Positions 17,271 to 26,004 of a stretch of DNA of 50,561 nt are shown here, in pieces; position 1 is the stretch's first letter, and every line of letters begins with the position of its first letter. The notes under the pieces are model-generated. The model had not been told where the DNA came from. It was given only the letters and a program-made list of their open reading frames with translations, and ran no database searches. Source of the stretch: an uncultured Oscillibacter sp. (lineage in GTDB: Bacteria; Bacillota; Clostridia; Oscillospirales; Oscillospiraceae); NCBI GenBank assembly GCA_946494635.1, contig CAMMCS010000001.1, positions 1 through 50,561 on the forward strand, in the 5' to 3' direction. A program made the position numbers and the translations under genes.

Positions 17271-18350
17271 GTACATCGAAAAGCAGGTGCGGGATCGGTA
17301 CTTTGCGGTCGGAGAACGGGAGGATTTTTTTACGGTTTTCCCTCCCTGCACCGTGTAGCCGGAACTGCGGCCAGAGGAAGTGGATGACGGCCTGCTGCAT
17401 TTCGCCTGCTATGTGGCAATCTGCTATACTGTGTATGGGCTGAGCTTTGAGTATCTCACCACCGAACATATCCTTGGCCTGGTTTCCCAGCTCCGCCCGA
17501 CATGGTGAAGGAGCTGAAGAACAGTGGCAGCGGTAAACTGCCGCCAAGAATCCAAAAGCGGGAAAAAAGCACCTGACCGCCTCGGCCAACGACCCTTTTA
17601 CCATCCGCATCACCCACCAAGGGGTGCTGCGACGAGGCACTACGCTATCTGGCGGAGGTGCTGGAGCAGCCGGAGTTCCCCCGCAGCTACTCCATCGAGT
17701 TCCGCAGACCGGAAAAACCACCTGCCCAACCCTGGCCTGCCCAGGAAGGGCGTCAATCAGCTCTTTGCCTGCGCGGTGCGGTATCCGCACCTCCATGTCC
17801 GAATGGAGAATTATGCCCGGCTTGCCATGCAGGAGGATGAGATGTACCAAAACCTCTCCGATGAGATCTGCGTTCGGTCCGGCACCTTTGCCGTGTTCGC
17901 CCTGGGGCTGGAGAGGCCGAAGTGGTGGCGGCTGGTGTGCGATTACCTGGATCGCTGTGACGGTGAGCACTCCTCCCTGCAGGAGAAGTTCATCCACGCG
18001 CTTTTCAAGAAATACGGCTTCACCGCACAGTCCCTGTCGGTGCTGGTTCACGGCGTCCAGTCTATGCAGAAACTGAAGCCCGCAAAGGAGTTCCGCACCC
18101 TGACCGCCAATGAGAAGAGCCTGGACGCCCTGCTGGAAAAATCAAGGGGCATCACAGATCTTCTATTTCTCCCATGCCGGCGTGAACCACGCCTAGGTAG
18201 CCGGCTGCACAGAGGAGGAATTGGACGCGGCTGTGGGGAACTATGTCCGGGCCCAAAAGCAGTATGATACTTGGACGGATGAGGACGAAGCAGGTTACCA
18301 GATCCATCTTCAGGAGCGGGTGTCTCAGCTTAAGCTATTCCCAGACAAAA
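17255..18350 (+). pseudogene. Frameshifted remnant, possibly DUF6138-like
   Basis: Consecutive protein-like pieces in shifting frames run in order: YIEKQVRDRYFAVGERED, FFTVFPPCTV then stop, DDGLLHFACYVAICYTVYG, DEALRYLAEVLEQPEFPRSY. The longest intact piece contains RMENYARLAMQEDEMY, FAVFALGLERPKWWRLVCDY and ALFKKYGFTAQSLSVLVHG. It ends with FSHAGVNHA, a TAG stop, then VAGCTEEELDAAVGNYVRAQ. At least five indels or stops break it. The pattern resembles DUF6138 from memory, a family of unknown function often found near SUFU/DUF4261-type genes. The TAG at about 18195 lies in CCTAGG, where TGG (Trp) would fit. Confidence 0.5.
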
Positions 18351-18362
18351 GGAGGAGACCAG

Positions 18363-19055
18363 ATGAGCAATCAAGTGTTCCTGCAAAACCTAGATGAGAA
18401 AAACGGCCTACTTCCGGCGGCCCCTTTCTCATTCAGATGCTGTTCAAAGAAAAGGCGTTCATGCTGGACAAAGCGGCCATGACCGCCGCGATGAAAAACA
18501 CATTGGGCCGATGGAGTGCTTCTGCCATGGCAGAAAGACGGCGGGTTTTGCAGCGCTGGAGCATTTTGCGGCTTTCAGAGATGCCAGGGTCCCGGTGCTG
18601 CTCATGGGGATGGGGTGCAACAGCTTCAAGGGCAGAAGCTTTGACGCATTCCTCCTGAGCCAGATATAGGACTGCCGGGAAGATCGGGACCGGATTTTCC
18701 AAGAGTGCCGGTATCAGGTCGTGCCACCGATATGCTGGCGGCGCTCCTAGCATTTGAGCAAGCCGATCTGGACATGGACTTCTTGGAGACGCTGTCGGAA
18801 CTGTACCCAGCCTGGAGATGTTCTATTTCCAGAACTGCGGAAAGCTGGTTCTGGGCGAAGATGTGCGCTCCCACCAGCTCGAGGGGGAGGACCGCTTCAT
18901 CCGTTTCGGCGTCAATGTCCGCTTCTTCAACATTCAGGGTGCGAGGATATGCTCATTGACACAGTGGGTATGGGCACCCTGTTCCTGCCGGATCTCCAGT
19001 ACCATTTCCGCGGCATGGATCCAAACTGGATGGTGAACCATGCCTACAATCGAAG
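18363..19055 (+). pseudogene. Frameshifted remnant of a DUF4261-domain protein
   Basis: A perfect ribosome site (AAAGGAGGAGA) and ATG start the gene with MSNQVFLQNLDEKNG. It then continues through at least five frame changes: FLIQMLFKEKAFMLDKAAMT, CFCHGRKTAGFAALEHFAAF, CNSFKGRSFDAFLLSQI then TAG then DCREDRDRIFQE, MFYFQNCGKLVLGEDVRSH, DRFIRFGVNVRFFNIQG, DMLIDTVGMGTLFLPDLQYH and MDPNWMVNHAYN. The order and motifs fit DUF4261 proteins, commonly seen in immunity-gene arrays. The gene is dead unless the assembly is wrong. Sequence after 19055 no longer matches. Confidence 0.6.
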
Positions 19056-19289
19056 GCATTCTGGATGTGCGCACTCTGCAGAAACAGAGTGGTGGCATGG
19101 ACAGATTCATAGGAACATGGACTGTGCTACACTATGGAAAGAAAAAGCACGAATGGGGTATATGGACAGCACTAAATTGTGCGGACAATACAAAAGGCCC
19201 CGTGGCAGAAATCTATCAAGTTTGACAGGAGTGGCGCAGCGTGAGCAGCGCCACTCCTGATTTTAGCTGAATGCGCTTTGGCCTGTCAG

Positions 19290-19787
19290 CCTGAAACGCT
19301 CTGTTTAGCGCAGATTTTCATATTTGTGAATCTGCGAATCCATCTGTCTCCACTTTCTGCAGCGGATGATGCTGGAAAATTCTGCATCATAGCCGGCTGG
19401 TCCAGGTGCCCGACATAGTCATAATAACCGCTACGTAACACTCTGAAGAACGACACATCACGGATACTGGATAATGGTCACGATTCATATAGACAATTTG
19501 GCACTTCATTTGCGACCTTATGTTCTTCATGTCAATCGCAGAAAATCCCACAGCAATTCCACTTCCATCTTTGACCGCTTGTTTTCGTATTTGTATTCCT
19601 GCAGTATCTTTGCGGGTTTTCCCTCGCAATACTTCGGCTTTCCTTTTTTCGTCTTTGCGGCGTTACCTCTTTAAGAGGTTGTGAATGTGAGGATCTCCTT
19701 CCAAGCTTCTAGATGGCTCATTCCACAAGCAATTCTTCCTTCGATTACAGGCAACATCTTTTTTTGAATCTTTGTGTATTTTTTCAT
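19290..19787 (-). mobile_element. Degenerate IS3-family (IS150-type) transposase
   Basis: On the minus strand an ATG at 19787 begins MKKYTKIQKKMLPVIEGRIA, a typical OrfA start, and is soon stopped. Downstream frames give KKGKPKYCEGKPAKILQEYK with VELLWDFLRLT, then MNRDHYPVSVMCR and SGYYDYVGHLDQPA, which are hallmarks of the OrfA/OrfB junction and OrfB start of IS3-group elements. Several frameshifts and stops break it, and the DDE catalytic core is missing beyond about 19290. No terminal inverted repeats were recognised. It lies exactly between the decayed genes and the AT-rich catabolic island. Confidence 0.7.
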
Positions 19788-20170
19788 AACGAATTCCCCT
19801 TGACGTACTCATTTTTCTACACCAAGAGGGATTCTGGCTATTGCCCGTTTTTACTGGTCTTGTTCATATGCCCCACTCGGGCTTTTTTGCTACTCCCAGT
19901 TCTGGTTTGTGCTACTGTGCAGTTTCTGCCCTTGGCAGCATAAGGCTTTGACGTCGCTGAGAACACGAAATCGAATTGGGACTTTTGCTAGAAGAATTCA
20001 ATATCAAAAGATCAAAAAATATATGAACATGGGTTATGCATAAATCTTACCAAAAAAACACAAAAGTGATTAATATTTAGAATTAATAGGGAATTAAAGA
20101 TGTGAAATCCACAAAGAAACCTTGCCACTATGGATAAATCGACAAAAATTTTCTATTTTATGAATTTAAA
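19788..20170. other. AT-rich stretch without genes
   Basis: Nothing convincingly coding is seen. Composition drops sharply in GC across this stretch, marking the left side of the catabolic island. It may contain the lost end of the IS element. Confidence 0.45.
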
Positions 20171-20198
20171 TTGACAAAAAACACAAAATATGTATAAT
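20171..20198 (+). promoter_or_regulatory. Strong sigma-A promoter of the catabolic operon
   Basis: Consensus TTGACA (20171-20176) and consensus TATAAT (20193-20198) are separated by 16 bases, with upstream A/T-rich sequence. The start point would be near 20205, giving a leader of about 175 bases before the binding-protein ATG at 20383. Confidence 0.85.
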
Positions 20199-20207
20199 TA
20201 AAGATAA

Positions 20208-20255
20208 CCAAAATGCTCATATATTTAAAACAAAAATAGAAATGAGCAAGTTTGG
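20208..20255. promoter_or_regulatory. Inverted repeat just downstream of the promoter
   Basis: CCAAA-A-TGCTCAT (20208-20220) is mirrored by ATGAGCA-AG-TTTGG (20242-20255) across 21 AT-rich bases. It begins at the expected transcription start, so it may be the operator for the DeoR-type repressor or another regulator. Confidence 0.5.
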
Positions 20256-20382
20256 TGCAAAAAAGAAGTCCCAGTTCGGCTTCGTGTTCCCGGTGGCGCC
20301 AAAACCTTGTGCTGTCAAAGACCAGAGCGGCATAGGAACATACAAAAGAATTGGGACAAAAAGAATTGAGGAGGAAGACATC

Positions 20383-21627
20383 ATGAAAAGAGCATTTGCA
20401 CTTTTGCTAGTTTTGTCGATGATGTTCAGCTTGTCAGCGTGTAACACATCCGACGCCCCTGAGGAAGAAACCGCAGACACCCCCTCCGGCGAGACAATCA
20501 AAATGGCAGCAATTTACGGATTTACAGGTTCTGGCTCGCAAGTGGCGACTTCCTGCCAAAATGCAATCGACCTCGTTGTGAGCAATATCAATGAGACAGG
20601 AATTGAGAATTTTGGTGGAGCGAAATTGGAAGTTGTATATGGCGATAACCAATCTACTGAAAATGTCGCGAGAACAACTGCCGAACGTGTTTTGGAAGAT
20701 GAGGACATTCTTTTCTGCATTGGCGCGGGATCTAGTGCCTTATTAATTCCGATGCTGCCTGTAACAGAGAGACTACATGTTCCGGTTTTGACAAATAACA
20801 GCGGCGATTCTATTACAGAACAAGGGTATCAGTATGTTTTTCGCTGCAGCGATAAGAGCGGAACGATTGCCGAGTTTAAGACAGATTTTTACCAGTGGCT
20901 TGGGGATGAGAGAGGCTATGATCTGGATAAGATCGGAGTTCTCTATGTAGACTATGACTTTGGAATTTCTGCGGCTGAAAGTGCAGAAGAAAATTACACA
21001 AAAATCGGGACCATTATTGAAAGCGAAAGTTTTCCTGCGGATATTTCAGATATGTCTGCTTTAATCACAAAATTCAAAGCATCTGGCGTTGAGATTATTG
21101 ATTTTACTGGAGAACTCCAAAATGCGAGGCTTTTCTTTGATACGCTGGACGCTATGGACTATCATCCACTCGTAATCGGTGGCGGTGGCGGAATGGCCCA
21201 AAATGAGTTTGCGACAGGCCTGGGTGACTCTTCTATTGGTGTACTTCTCAGCTGCGCATTTACCGTTGATCAGAAGAATATTCTGGAAAATGACAGACTG
21301 AATGGGTTAATCCAGCAGTACCACGATACATATGGGATGTATCCTGATGAAAACGCCATGTTTGCGCTTGAGGAAATGTTGGTGGCATGGGATGCCTTGG
21401 AGAGTGCAGCGGAGCCGACACGGGAAGCAGTTCGGGATGCGATCGCCGCATCTCAAACGGAAGGATTCACCTGGAATCAGCCTGTTACATTTGATGAAAC
21501 GGGAAATAATACCGGAGCGAGCTGGGTGATGGCCCAGTGGAAGAAAAATGAAGAGACAGGGGAGTATTACCTTTCCTGCGTTTATCCGGAGGCAGCTGCT
21601 TCCAGCGAGTTTATTGATCCCGAATAA
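20383..21627 (+). CDS. Liv-type substrate-binding lipoprotein
   Basis: This 414-residue protein has a signal peptide ending in lipobox LSAC (Cys20) and a type I periplasmic-binding domain. The mature part starts IKMAAIYGFTGSGSQVATS. It contains ELQNARLFFDTLDA and the late region MFALEEMLVAWDALESAAEP, as in LivK/amide-urea-type receptors. I chose ATG 20383 behind GAGGAGG; the long in-frame extension upstream is not translated. It heads an operon with LivHMGF homologues and sugar-type enzymes. The ligand may therefore not be an amino acid but a polyol, sugar acid or related small molecule (inference). A stem-loop follows, separating it from the permease genes. Confidence 0.88.
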   Translation: MKRAFALLLVLSMMFSLSACNTSDAPEEETADTPSGETIKMAAIYGFTGSGSQVATSCQNAIDLVVSNINETGIENFGGAKLEVVYGDNQSTENVARTTAERVLEDEDILFCIGAGSSALLIPMLPVTERLHVPVLTNNSGDSITEQGYQYVFRCSDKSGTIAEFKTDFYQWLGDERGYDLDKIGVLYVDYDFGISAAESAEENYTKIGTIIESESFPADISDMSALITKFKASGVEIIDFTGELQNARLFFDTLDAMDYHPLVIGGGGGMAQNEFATGLGDSSIGVLLSCAFTVDQKNILENDRLNGLIQQYHDTYGMYPDENAMFALEEMLVAWDALESAAEPTREAVRDAIAASQTEGFTWNQPVTFDETGNNTGASWVMAQWKKNEETGEYYLSCVYPEAAASSEFIDPE

Positions 21628-21670
21628 AAATCTTTTAAAACTTCTAAATAGATAAGCCTTTGGGCTCAAA

Positions 21671-21700
21671 AAACGCGCCGGAGGTAACTCCGGCGCGTTT
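21671..21700 (+). promoter_or_regulatory. Intercistronic stem-loop after the binding-protein gene
   Basis: A perfect 13-bp stem (21671-21683 with 21688-21700, arm AAACGCGCCGGAG) with loop GTAA is followed by a short T-run. It is strikingly GC-rich in AT-rich surroundings and probably attenuates read-through into livH. Confidence 0.8.
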
Positions 21701-21736
21701 TCGCAATCGTACAGAGTGTCTTGGAGAGGAGACGTT

Positions 21737-22609
21737 ATGTGGATCTTCACACAATCAATTATTAACGGGATTTTAGCGGGAGGCGTATATGCACTGATTG
21801 CAGTTGGGATCACTGTAATTTTTGGAGTGATGCGTCTTGTTAACTTTGCAAGCGGCGCTTTTTTTACATTAAGCATGTACCTTGGTTACTTTGTCTATTC
21901 ATTTACTGGCTGGAATTGCTATCAATTAATTCCTGCAGTTGCAATTCTTTCAGCCGCAGTCGCCTATGTAACATTCAAATTTACGATTTCTCCAGTGCTT
22001 GGAAAAAGCAGTGATGCAACGATCTTGGTGACTGTTGGTCTCTCGTTTTTCTTACAGAACCTGGTTATTGTTCTGTTTGGTGGAACTGCTTTAACGCTTC
22101 CATCTGAAATTAGCAATGTTTCCATCCGAATTGGAGAATACACATTGGGATTGCCGCGGACGATTGCTTTTATGGTGGCTATTGTACTTGTTCTTGGGGT
22201 CTCCCTCTTAGTTAATAAGAGCAATTTTGGACGTTCCATGCGAGCAACAGCGGAAAACCCGGAAGTAGCAGAGATGCTTGGCATTAAAAGCCGTCGCGTG
22301 TATACATTGGCATGGATAATTGGAATTGTTATGACGAGTATCGGCGGTTTGCTTCTTACCCCAATTTACTATGTCAACAATACGGTGGGTGCGCCGTTCC
22401 GCACAGTGAGCCTGATGGCAGTTGTTTTGGGCGGACTGGGAGATATTCGCGGAGCGTTTATTTGCGGGTTGCTGTTAGGGATTATTGAGAGCGTATTTTC
22501 CGCTTATTTTTCTGCATACATCGGTTTATTGGGAATTTTTATTGTGTATCTCATCATTTTCCTTTTTAAACCCCAGGGGATTTTTGGAAGAAAGGAGCGT
22601 GTGGGATGA
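21737..22609 (+). CDS. livH: Liv-type ABC permease, LivH
   Basis: This 290-residue membrane permease has about eight helices and the typical start ING-ILAGGVYALIAVGITVIFG, then RLVNFASG. The conserved cytoplasmic loop RATAENPEVAEMLGIKSRRV contacts the ATPases. ATG 21737 follows GGAGAGGA; an earlier in-frame TTG lacks a ribosome site. It overlaps livM by four bases. It pairs with LivM as the transmembrane heterodimer of a branched-chain amino acid-family importer. Confidence 0.92.
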   Translation: MWIFTQSIINGILAGGVYALIAVGITVIFGVMRLVNFASGAFFTLSMYLGYFVYSFTGWNCYQLIPAVAILSAAVAYVTFKFTISPVLGKSSDATILVTVGLSFFLQNLVIVLFGGTALTLPSEISNVSIRIGEYTLGLPRTIAFMVAIVLVLGVSLLVNKSNFGRSMRATAENPEVAEMLGIKSRRVYTLAWIIGIVMTSIGGLLLTPIYYVNNTVGAPFRTVSLMAVVLGGLGDIRGAFICGLLLGIIESVFSAYFSAYIGLLGIFIVYLIIFLFKPQGIFGRKERVG

Positions 22610-23646
22610 AGACTGAACAAAAAAAGAAATGGATTCACCAGGTTCTGCCGTTAAGTTGTATAGCAATTGTGATTTTACTTCTTCCGTTTGGGATCCAAAG
22701 CAACTACATCATCACAGTAGCTGTCACATGCTTCCTGTTTTCGTGCTTTGGAGTTTGCTGGAATATGATCAGCGGCTATGGAGGGCAGATATCATGGTGC
22801 CATGCAGTATTTGTCTCCATCGGCGCCTATACCACAATTCTGATGAACAACCTGGCGGGTTGGTCACCTTTTATAGCCATTCCGGTTAGCATGATTCTAT
22901 CCTTTATCATTTCCACTGTGATTGGTAAGATTTCATTTCGATACCGTGGACCATTTTTTTCAATCACAACCATTGCCTTTGCGGAAATTGTCCGGGTTCT
23001 CCTGCTGAACTTCAGAGATTTTACCGGTGGTTCCGCAGGAATCACCCGTCCATACATCGGAGCAAGTTTCTGGAATTTGATGTTCGAAAATGACACTCCT
23101 TTTTATTATATTTCCTTTGTCCTTATGGTTGGAGTTGTCTATATAACATACCGCTTTGAAAAGTCCAAGACAGGGTACTATCTGAAGGCGATTAAAGGCG
23201 ATGAAGACGCCGCAATCTCTCTAGGAATTGATACAAGCCGTATAAAGCTAACGGCGTTTCAGCTCAGCGCTGTTCTGACGGCGGTAATAGGTGTTTTCTA
23301 CGGGGCATTTATCAATTATGTGCAGCCAAATACGATCTGTGGAATGGACTTTTCTGTTCAGATTGGATCGGTAGTCATCGTTGGCGGACTTGGAACGGTC
23401 TGGGGATCGATGATCGGCGCATTTATCCTGATTCCACTTATTGAATTGGCGAATATTCTTCTTGGCGCACAGGGGGGCGCACAGCTGCTTTATGGCCTTG
23501 CCCTTATTTTCGTAGTCATTGCACAACCGCGGGGTGTTATTTATCTCTTCAGCAAAGAGAACCGCGATCGGATTGCGCAGAAACTCGGAAAAGGTGCGAA
23601 GAAAACCTCTGAGAAAATCCGAGAAAAGGGGCGGGAAGATATATGA
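22606..23646 (+). CDS. livM: Liv-type ABC permease, LivM
   Basis: This 346-residue permease has about ten helices. Family hallmarks are GYGGQISWCHAVFVSIGAYT, RYRGPFFSITTIAFAEIVRV and the ATPase-docking loop LKAIKGDEDAAISLGIDTSR. Its C-terminus is unusually basic (KLGKGAKKTSEKIREKGREDI). It overlaps livH and livG by ATGA junctions, so the transporter genes are translationally coupled. Confidence 0.92.
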   Translation: MKTEQKKKWIHQVLPLSCIAIVILLLPFGIQSNYIITVAVTCFLFSCFGVCWNMISGYGGQISWCHAVFVSIGAYTTILMNNLAGWSPFIAIPVSMILSFIISTVIGKISFRYRGPFFSITTIAFAEIVRVLLLNFRDFTGGSAGITRPYIGASFWNLMFENDTPFYYISFVLMVGVVYITYRFEKSKTGYYLKAIKGDEDAAISLGIDTSRIKLTAFQLSAVLTAVIGVFYGAFINYVQPNTICGMDFSVQIGSVVIVGGLGTVWGSMIGAFILIPLIELANILLGAQGGAQLLYGLALIFVVIAQPRGVIYLFSKENRDRIAQKLGKGAKKTSEKIREKGREDI

Positions 23647-24365
23647 GTATTTTGCTGGAAGCAAATGACATTTCGATTTCTTTTGGAGGTATTCATGCTG
23701 TCCAGAACCTCAGCTTTCAAGTGAAAAAAGGGGAGGTATTGGGTTTCATCGGACCAAATGGTGCCGGAAAATCTACCTGTATCAACCTGATCACTGGTGT
23801 TTATATGCCTGATACTGGAAGCATTACATTTGACGGTGTGAAATTGACAGAGAAACATACCATCCGGGAGCGTGTTCACATGGGAATGGGAAGGACATTC
23901 CAAACCCCGCGCCCGTTTGGAAACATGACCGTTTATGACAATATTTTTACAGTTGCACTTCAACAAAACAGCTTTGCGGCAGCTCATGAAAAAACAAAAG
24001 AAGTTTTAAAGCTGACTGAGATGGAGCATTGGGCTGATGTCGCAAGTGCAAAGCTACCCATTGAAATGAGAAAATGGCTGGATCTGGCCAGAATTTTGGC
24101 AAACGATCCCAAATTCATTATGATGGATGAGGTCATGGCGGGTCTAAATCCCAATGAGATGGAGAACAGCTTTGCTTTGATTGAGCGTCTGAATCAGGCC
24201 GGCATCACGATTCTGTTTATTGAACATGTGCTGCGGGCCGTTGTGAGAGTATGCTCTCGAGTAATTGTTATCAATGAAGGACGTTTTCTTGCAGAAGGAG
24301 AGCCGAGAGAAGTTTTAGATCGTCCGGAAGTAATAGAGGCGTATATAGGAGGTAAGCGTTCGTGA
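23643..24365 (+). CDS. livG: Liv-type ABC ATPase, LivG
   Basis: This 240-residue ATPase has Walker A GPNGAGKST, the LivG-type Q-loop region GMGRTFQTPRPFGNMTV, Walker B FIMMDEVMAGLNP and switch His in FIEHVL. The signature position reads LPIEMRKWLDLAR instead of LSGGQ. A weakened signature is common in LivG and leaves the canonical one to LivF. It overlaps livM (ATGA) and livF (GTGA). It energises import together with LivF. Confidence 0.92.
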   Translation: MSILLEANDISISFGGIHAVQNLSFQVKKGEVLGFIGPNGAGKSTCINLITGVYMPDTGSITFDGVKLTEKHTIRERVHMGMGRTFQTPRPFGNMTVYDNIFTVALQQNSFAAAHEKTKEVLKLTEMEHWADVASAKLPIEMRKWLDLARILANDPKFIMMDEVMAGLNPNEMENSFALIERLNQAGITILFIEHVLRAVVRVCSRVIVINEGRFLAEGEPREVLDRPEVIEAYIGGKRS

Positions 24366-25075
24366 GACTGTTGGAAATATCCGGCGTGAGTGCTGCCTAT
24401 GGAGATCTGAAAGTTCTGCATGATGTTTCGCTGCATGTAGATGAAGGTGAGATTGTTTCTCTGGTGGGATCAAATGGGGCAGGGAAGACGATGCTACTTC
24501 GCATTATATCAGGACTGGTTCCAGTGACGGAAGGACAGATTACCCTAGGGGGAAAAAATCTTTTAAAAGTGAGACCATATGAACGCGTATCTGTAGGACT
24601 TTCCCATATCCCGCAAGGAAGAGGGACTTTAGCAAAGCTTACGGTTAAGGAAAATTTGATTCTCGGTGCATATAGCCTGAAATCTTCTCAACAACGTGAG
24701 GAAAATATTGAACGCGCTTACGGAATGTTCCCAAAGCTCAGAGAGAGGAAAAATCAAATTGCCGGTTCATTGTCCGGCGGAGAGCAGCAGATGCTTGCCA
24801 TTGCAAGAGCCCTCATGTGTGATCCCAAAATTATTGCTATGGATGAGCCCTCTCTTGGACTTGCGCCGATTGTTGTAGAGAATGTCTTTGAGATTATTCA
24901 ACGAGTTTCAAGTGAGAGAAAGATTGCAATTCTGATTGTAGAGCAAAATCTTGTTCAATCCCTGTCCATCGCACATCGGGGCTATGTACTGGAAAATGGC
25001 CGCATTGTCCGGGAGGGAGAAGCAAAGGCCCTCTTGGAGGATAAGGATATTCGGTCTGCATATCTTGGAATTTGA
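24362..25075 (+). CDS. livF: Liv-type ABC ATPase, LivF
   Basis: This 237-residue ATPase has Walker A GSNGAGKTM, the family motif LSHIPQGRGTLAKLTVKENL, canonical signature LSGGEQQMLAIARAL and Walker B IIAMDEPSLGLAP. It starts at a GTG overlapping the livG stop (GTGA) behind GGAGG. It is the last transporter gene; the epimerase gene follows after 16 bases. Confidence 0.93.
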   Translation: MRLLEISGVSAAYGDLKVLHDVSLHVDEGEIVSLVGSNGAGKTMLLRIISGLVPVTEGQITLGGKNLLKVRPYERVSVGLSHIPQGRGTLAKLTVKENLILGAYSLKSSQQREENIERAYGMFPKLRERKNQIAGSLSGGEQQMLAIARALMCDPKIIAMDEPSLGLAPIVVENVFEIIQRVSSERKIAILIVEQNLVQSLSIAHRGYVLENGRIVREGEAKALLEDKDIRSAYLGI

Positions 25076-25091
25076 GATAAGGAACTTGATT

Positions 25092-25991
25092 ATGAAGAAT
25101 AAACTGGCGCTTCACATGTGCTACTGGTCTGGAACAGAAATTGGAAACAGTTTGGAACAGATCATCTCCTATACTGCTGAGACCGGTGTGGATTCGCTCG
25201 AACTGGGGCCGGACATGTTCTTAAATCTCGACAGGCAAAGGCGCAAAGACCTGTTACACCGAATTGAAGACCACGGCCTCAGCGTTTCGGTGAACGGTGG
25301 CCTGATGAATGAACGCAACGACACGTCCAGTCCGGATCCCGCAATTCGCAGGGCGGGCATTGAGCACTGCCGACGAGTTTTAGAGGCGTGCGCTGACATG
25401 AGGTCTCCTTATTGGTCGGGACTGATGCACAGCGCATGGTGCCTAAAACCGGATATGGAGAATCCACAGGAATGTAAAAGACGAACATGGGATCGTAGTG
25501 TAGAGGCAATGAAAACGGTAACTAAAATTGCGGCGGACTATGGAGTAGTATGCGCTATTGAAATTGTGAATCGTTATGAGCATTTTTTGCTCAATACAGC
25601 GAAGGATGGTATTGATTTTTGCGGGGAAGTGGGAAGCCCGTACTGCAAACTGTGCCTGGATGTCTTCCACATGTCCATTGAAGAAAATGATATGCCATCT
25701 GCAGTTATGGAAACGCAAAATCGGGGCTATTTGGCATGCATCCACCTGGGAGAAACAAACCGCCGGATTCCAACAGGTGGCCCGACAAATATCAACTGGA
25801 GTCGCTTTGGAAATGCGGTTCGGGATGGCAAGTATTCAGGAACAATGGTGTTTGAGCCGCTGCAGTTTTCCGGAGCATCTACTGCAGCCAAAACCTGTCT
25901 GTGGCGAGATGTTGCGGATCCAAATGATTTGAATGGACTTGTTGTGAATGGACAGAAGGCAGTCTCATTTATGCGCGGCCTTTTGGAATAG
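25092..25991 (+). CDS. Ketose 3-epimerase-like TIM barrel (D-tagatose/psicose 3-epimerase family)
   Basis: This 299-residue protein belongs to the xylose-isomerase-like TIM barrels and most resembles ketose 3-epimerases. The four metal ligands of that family are visible: Glu157 (AIEIVNRYEHFLLN), Asp190 (CLDVFHMSIEE), His218 (IHLGETNRR) and Glu255 (MVFEPLQ). It should interconvert C3 epimers of a free ketose. ATG 25092 follows AAGGAAC. It ends with TAG and is followed by a FGGY kinase, so its product is probably phosphorylated next. Hydroxypyruvate-isomerase-like activity is the main alternative. Confidence 0.82.
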   Translation: MKNKLALHMCYWSGTEIGNSLEQIISYTAETGVDSLELGPDMFLNLDRQRRKDLLHRIEDHGLSVSVNGGLMNERNDTSSPDPAIRRAGIEHCRRVLEACADMRSPYWSGLMHSAWCLKPDMENPQECKRRTWDRSVEAMKTVTKIAADYGVVCAIEIVNRYEHFLLNTAKDGIDFCGEVGSPYCKLCLDVFHMSIEENDMPSAVMETQNRGYLACIHLGETNRRIPTGGPTNINWSRFGNAVRDGKYSGTMVFEPLQFSGASTAAKTCLWRDVADPNDLNGLVVNGQKAVSFMRGLLE

Positions 25992-26004
25992 GAAGTTGTG
26001 GAAC

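Noticed and set aside
19040..19260. Possible continuation of the DUF4261-like remnant or another gene
   Set aside because: Short frames are open but match no motif I recognise after NHAYN; cannot be assigned.
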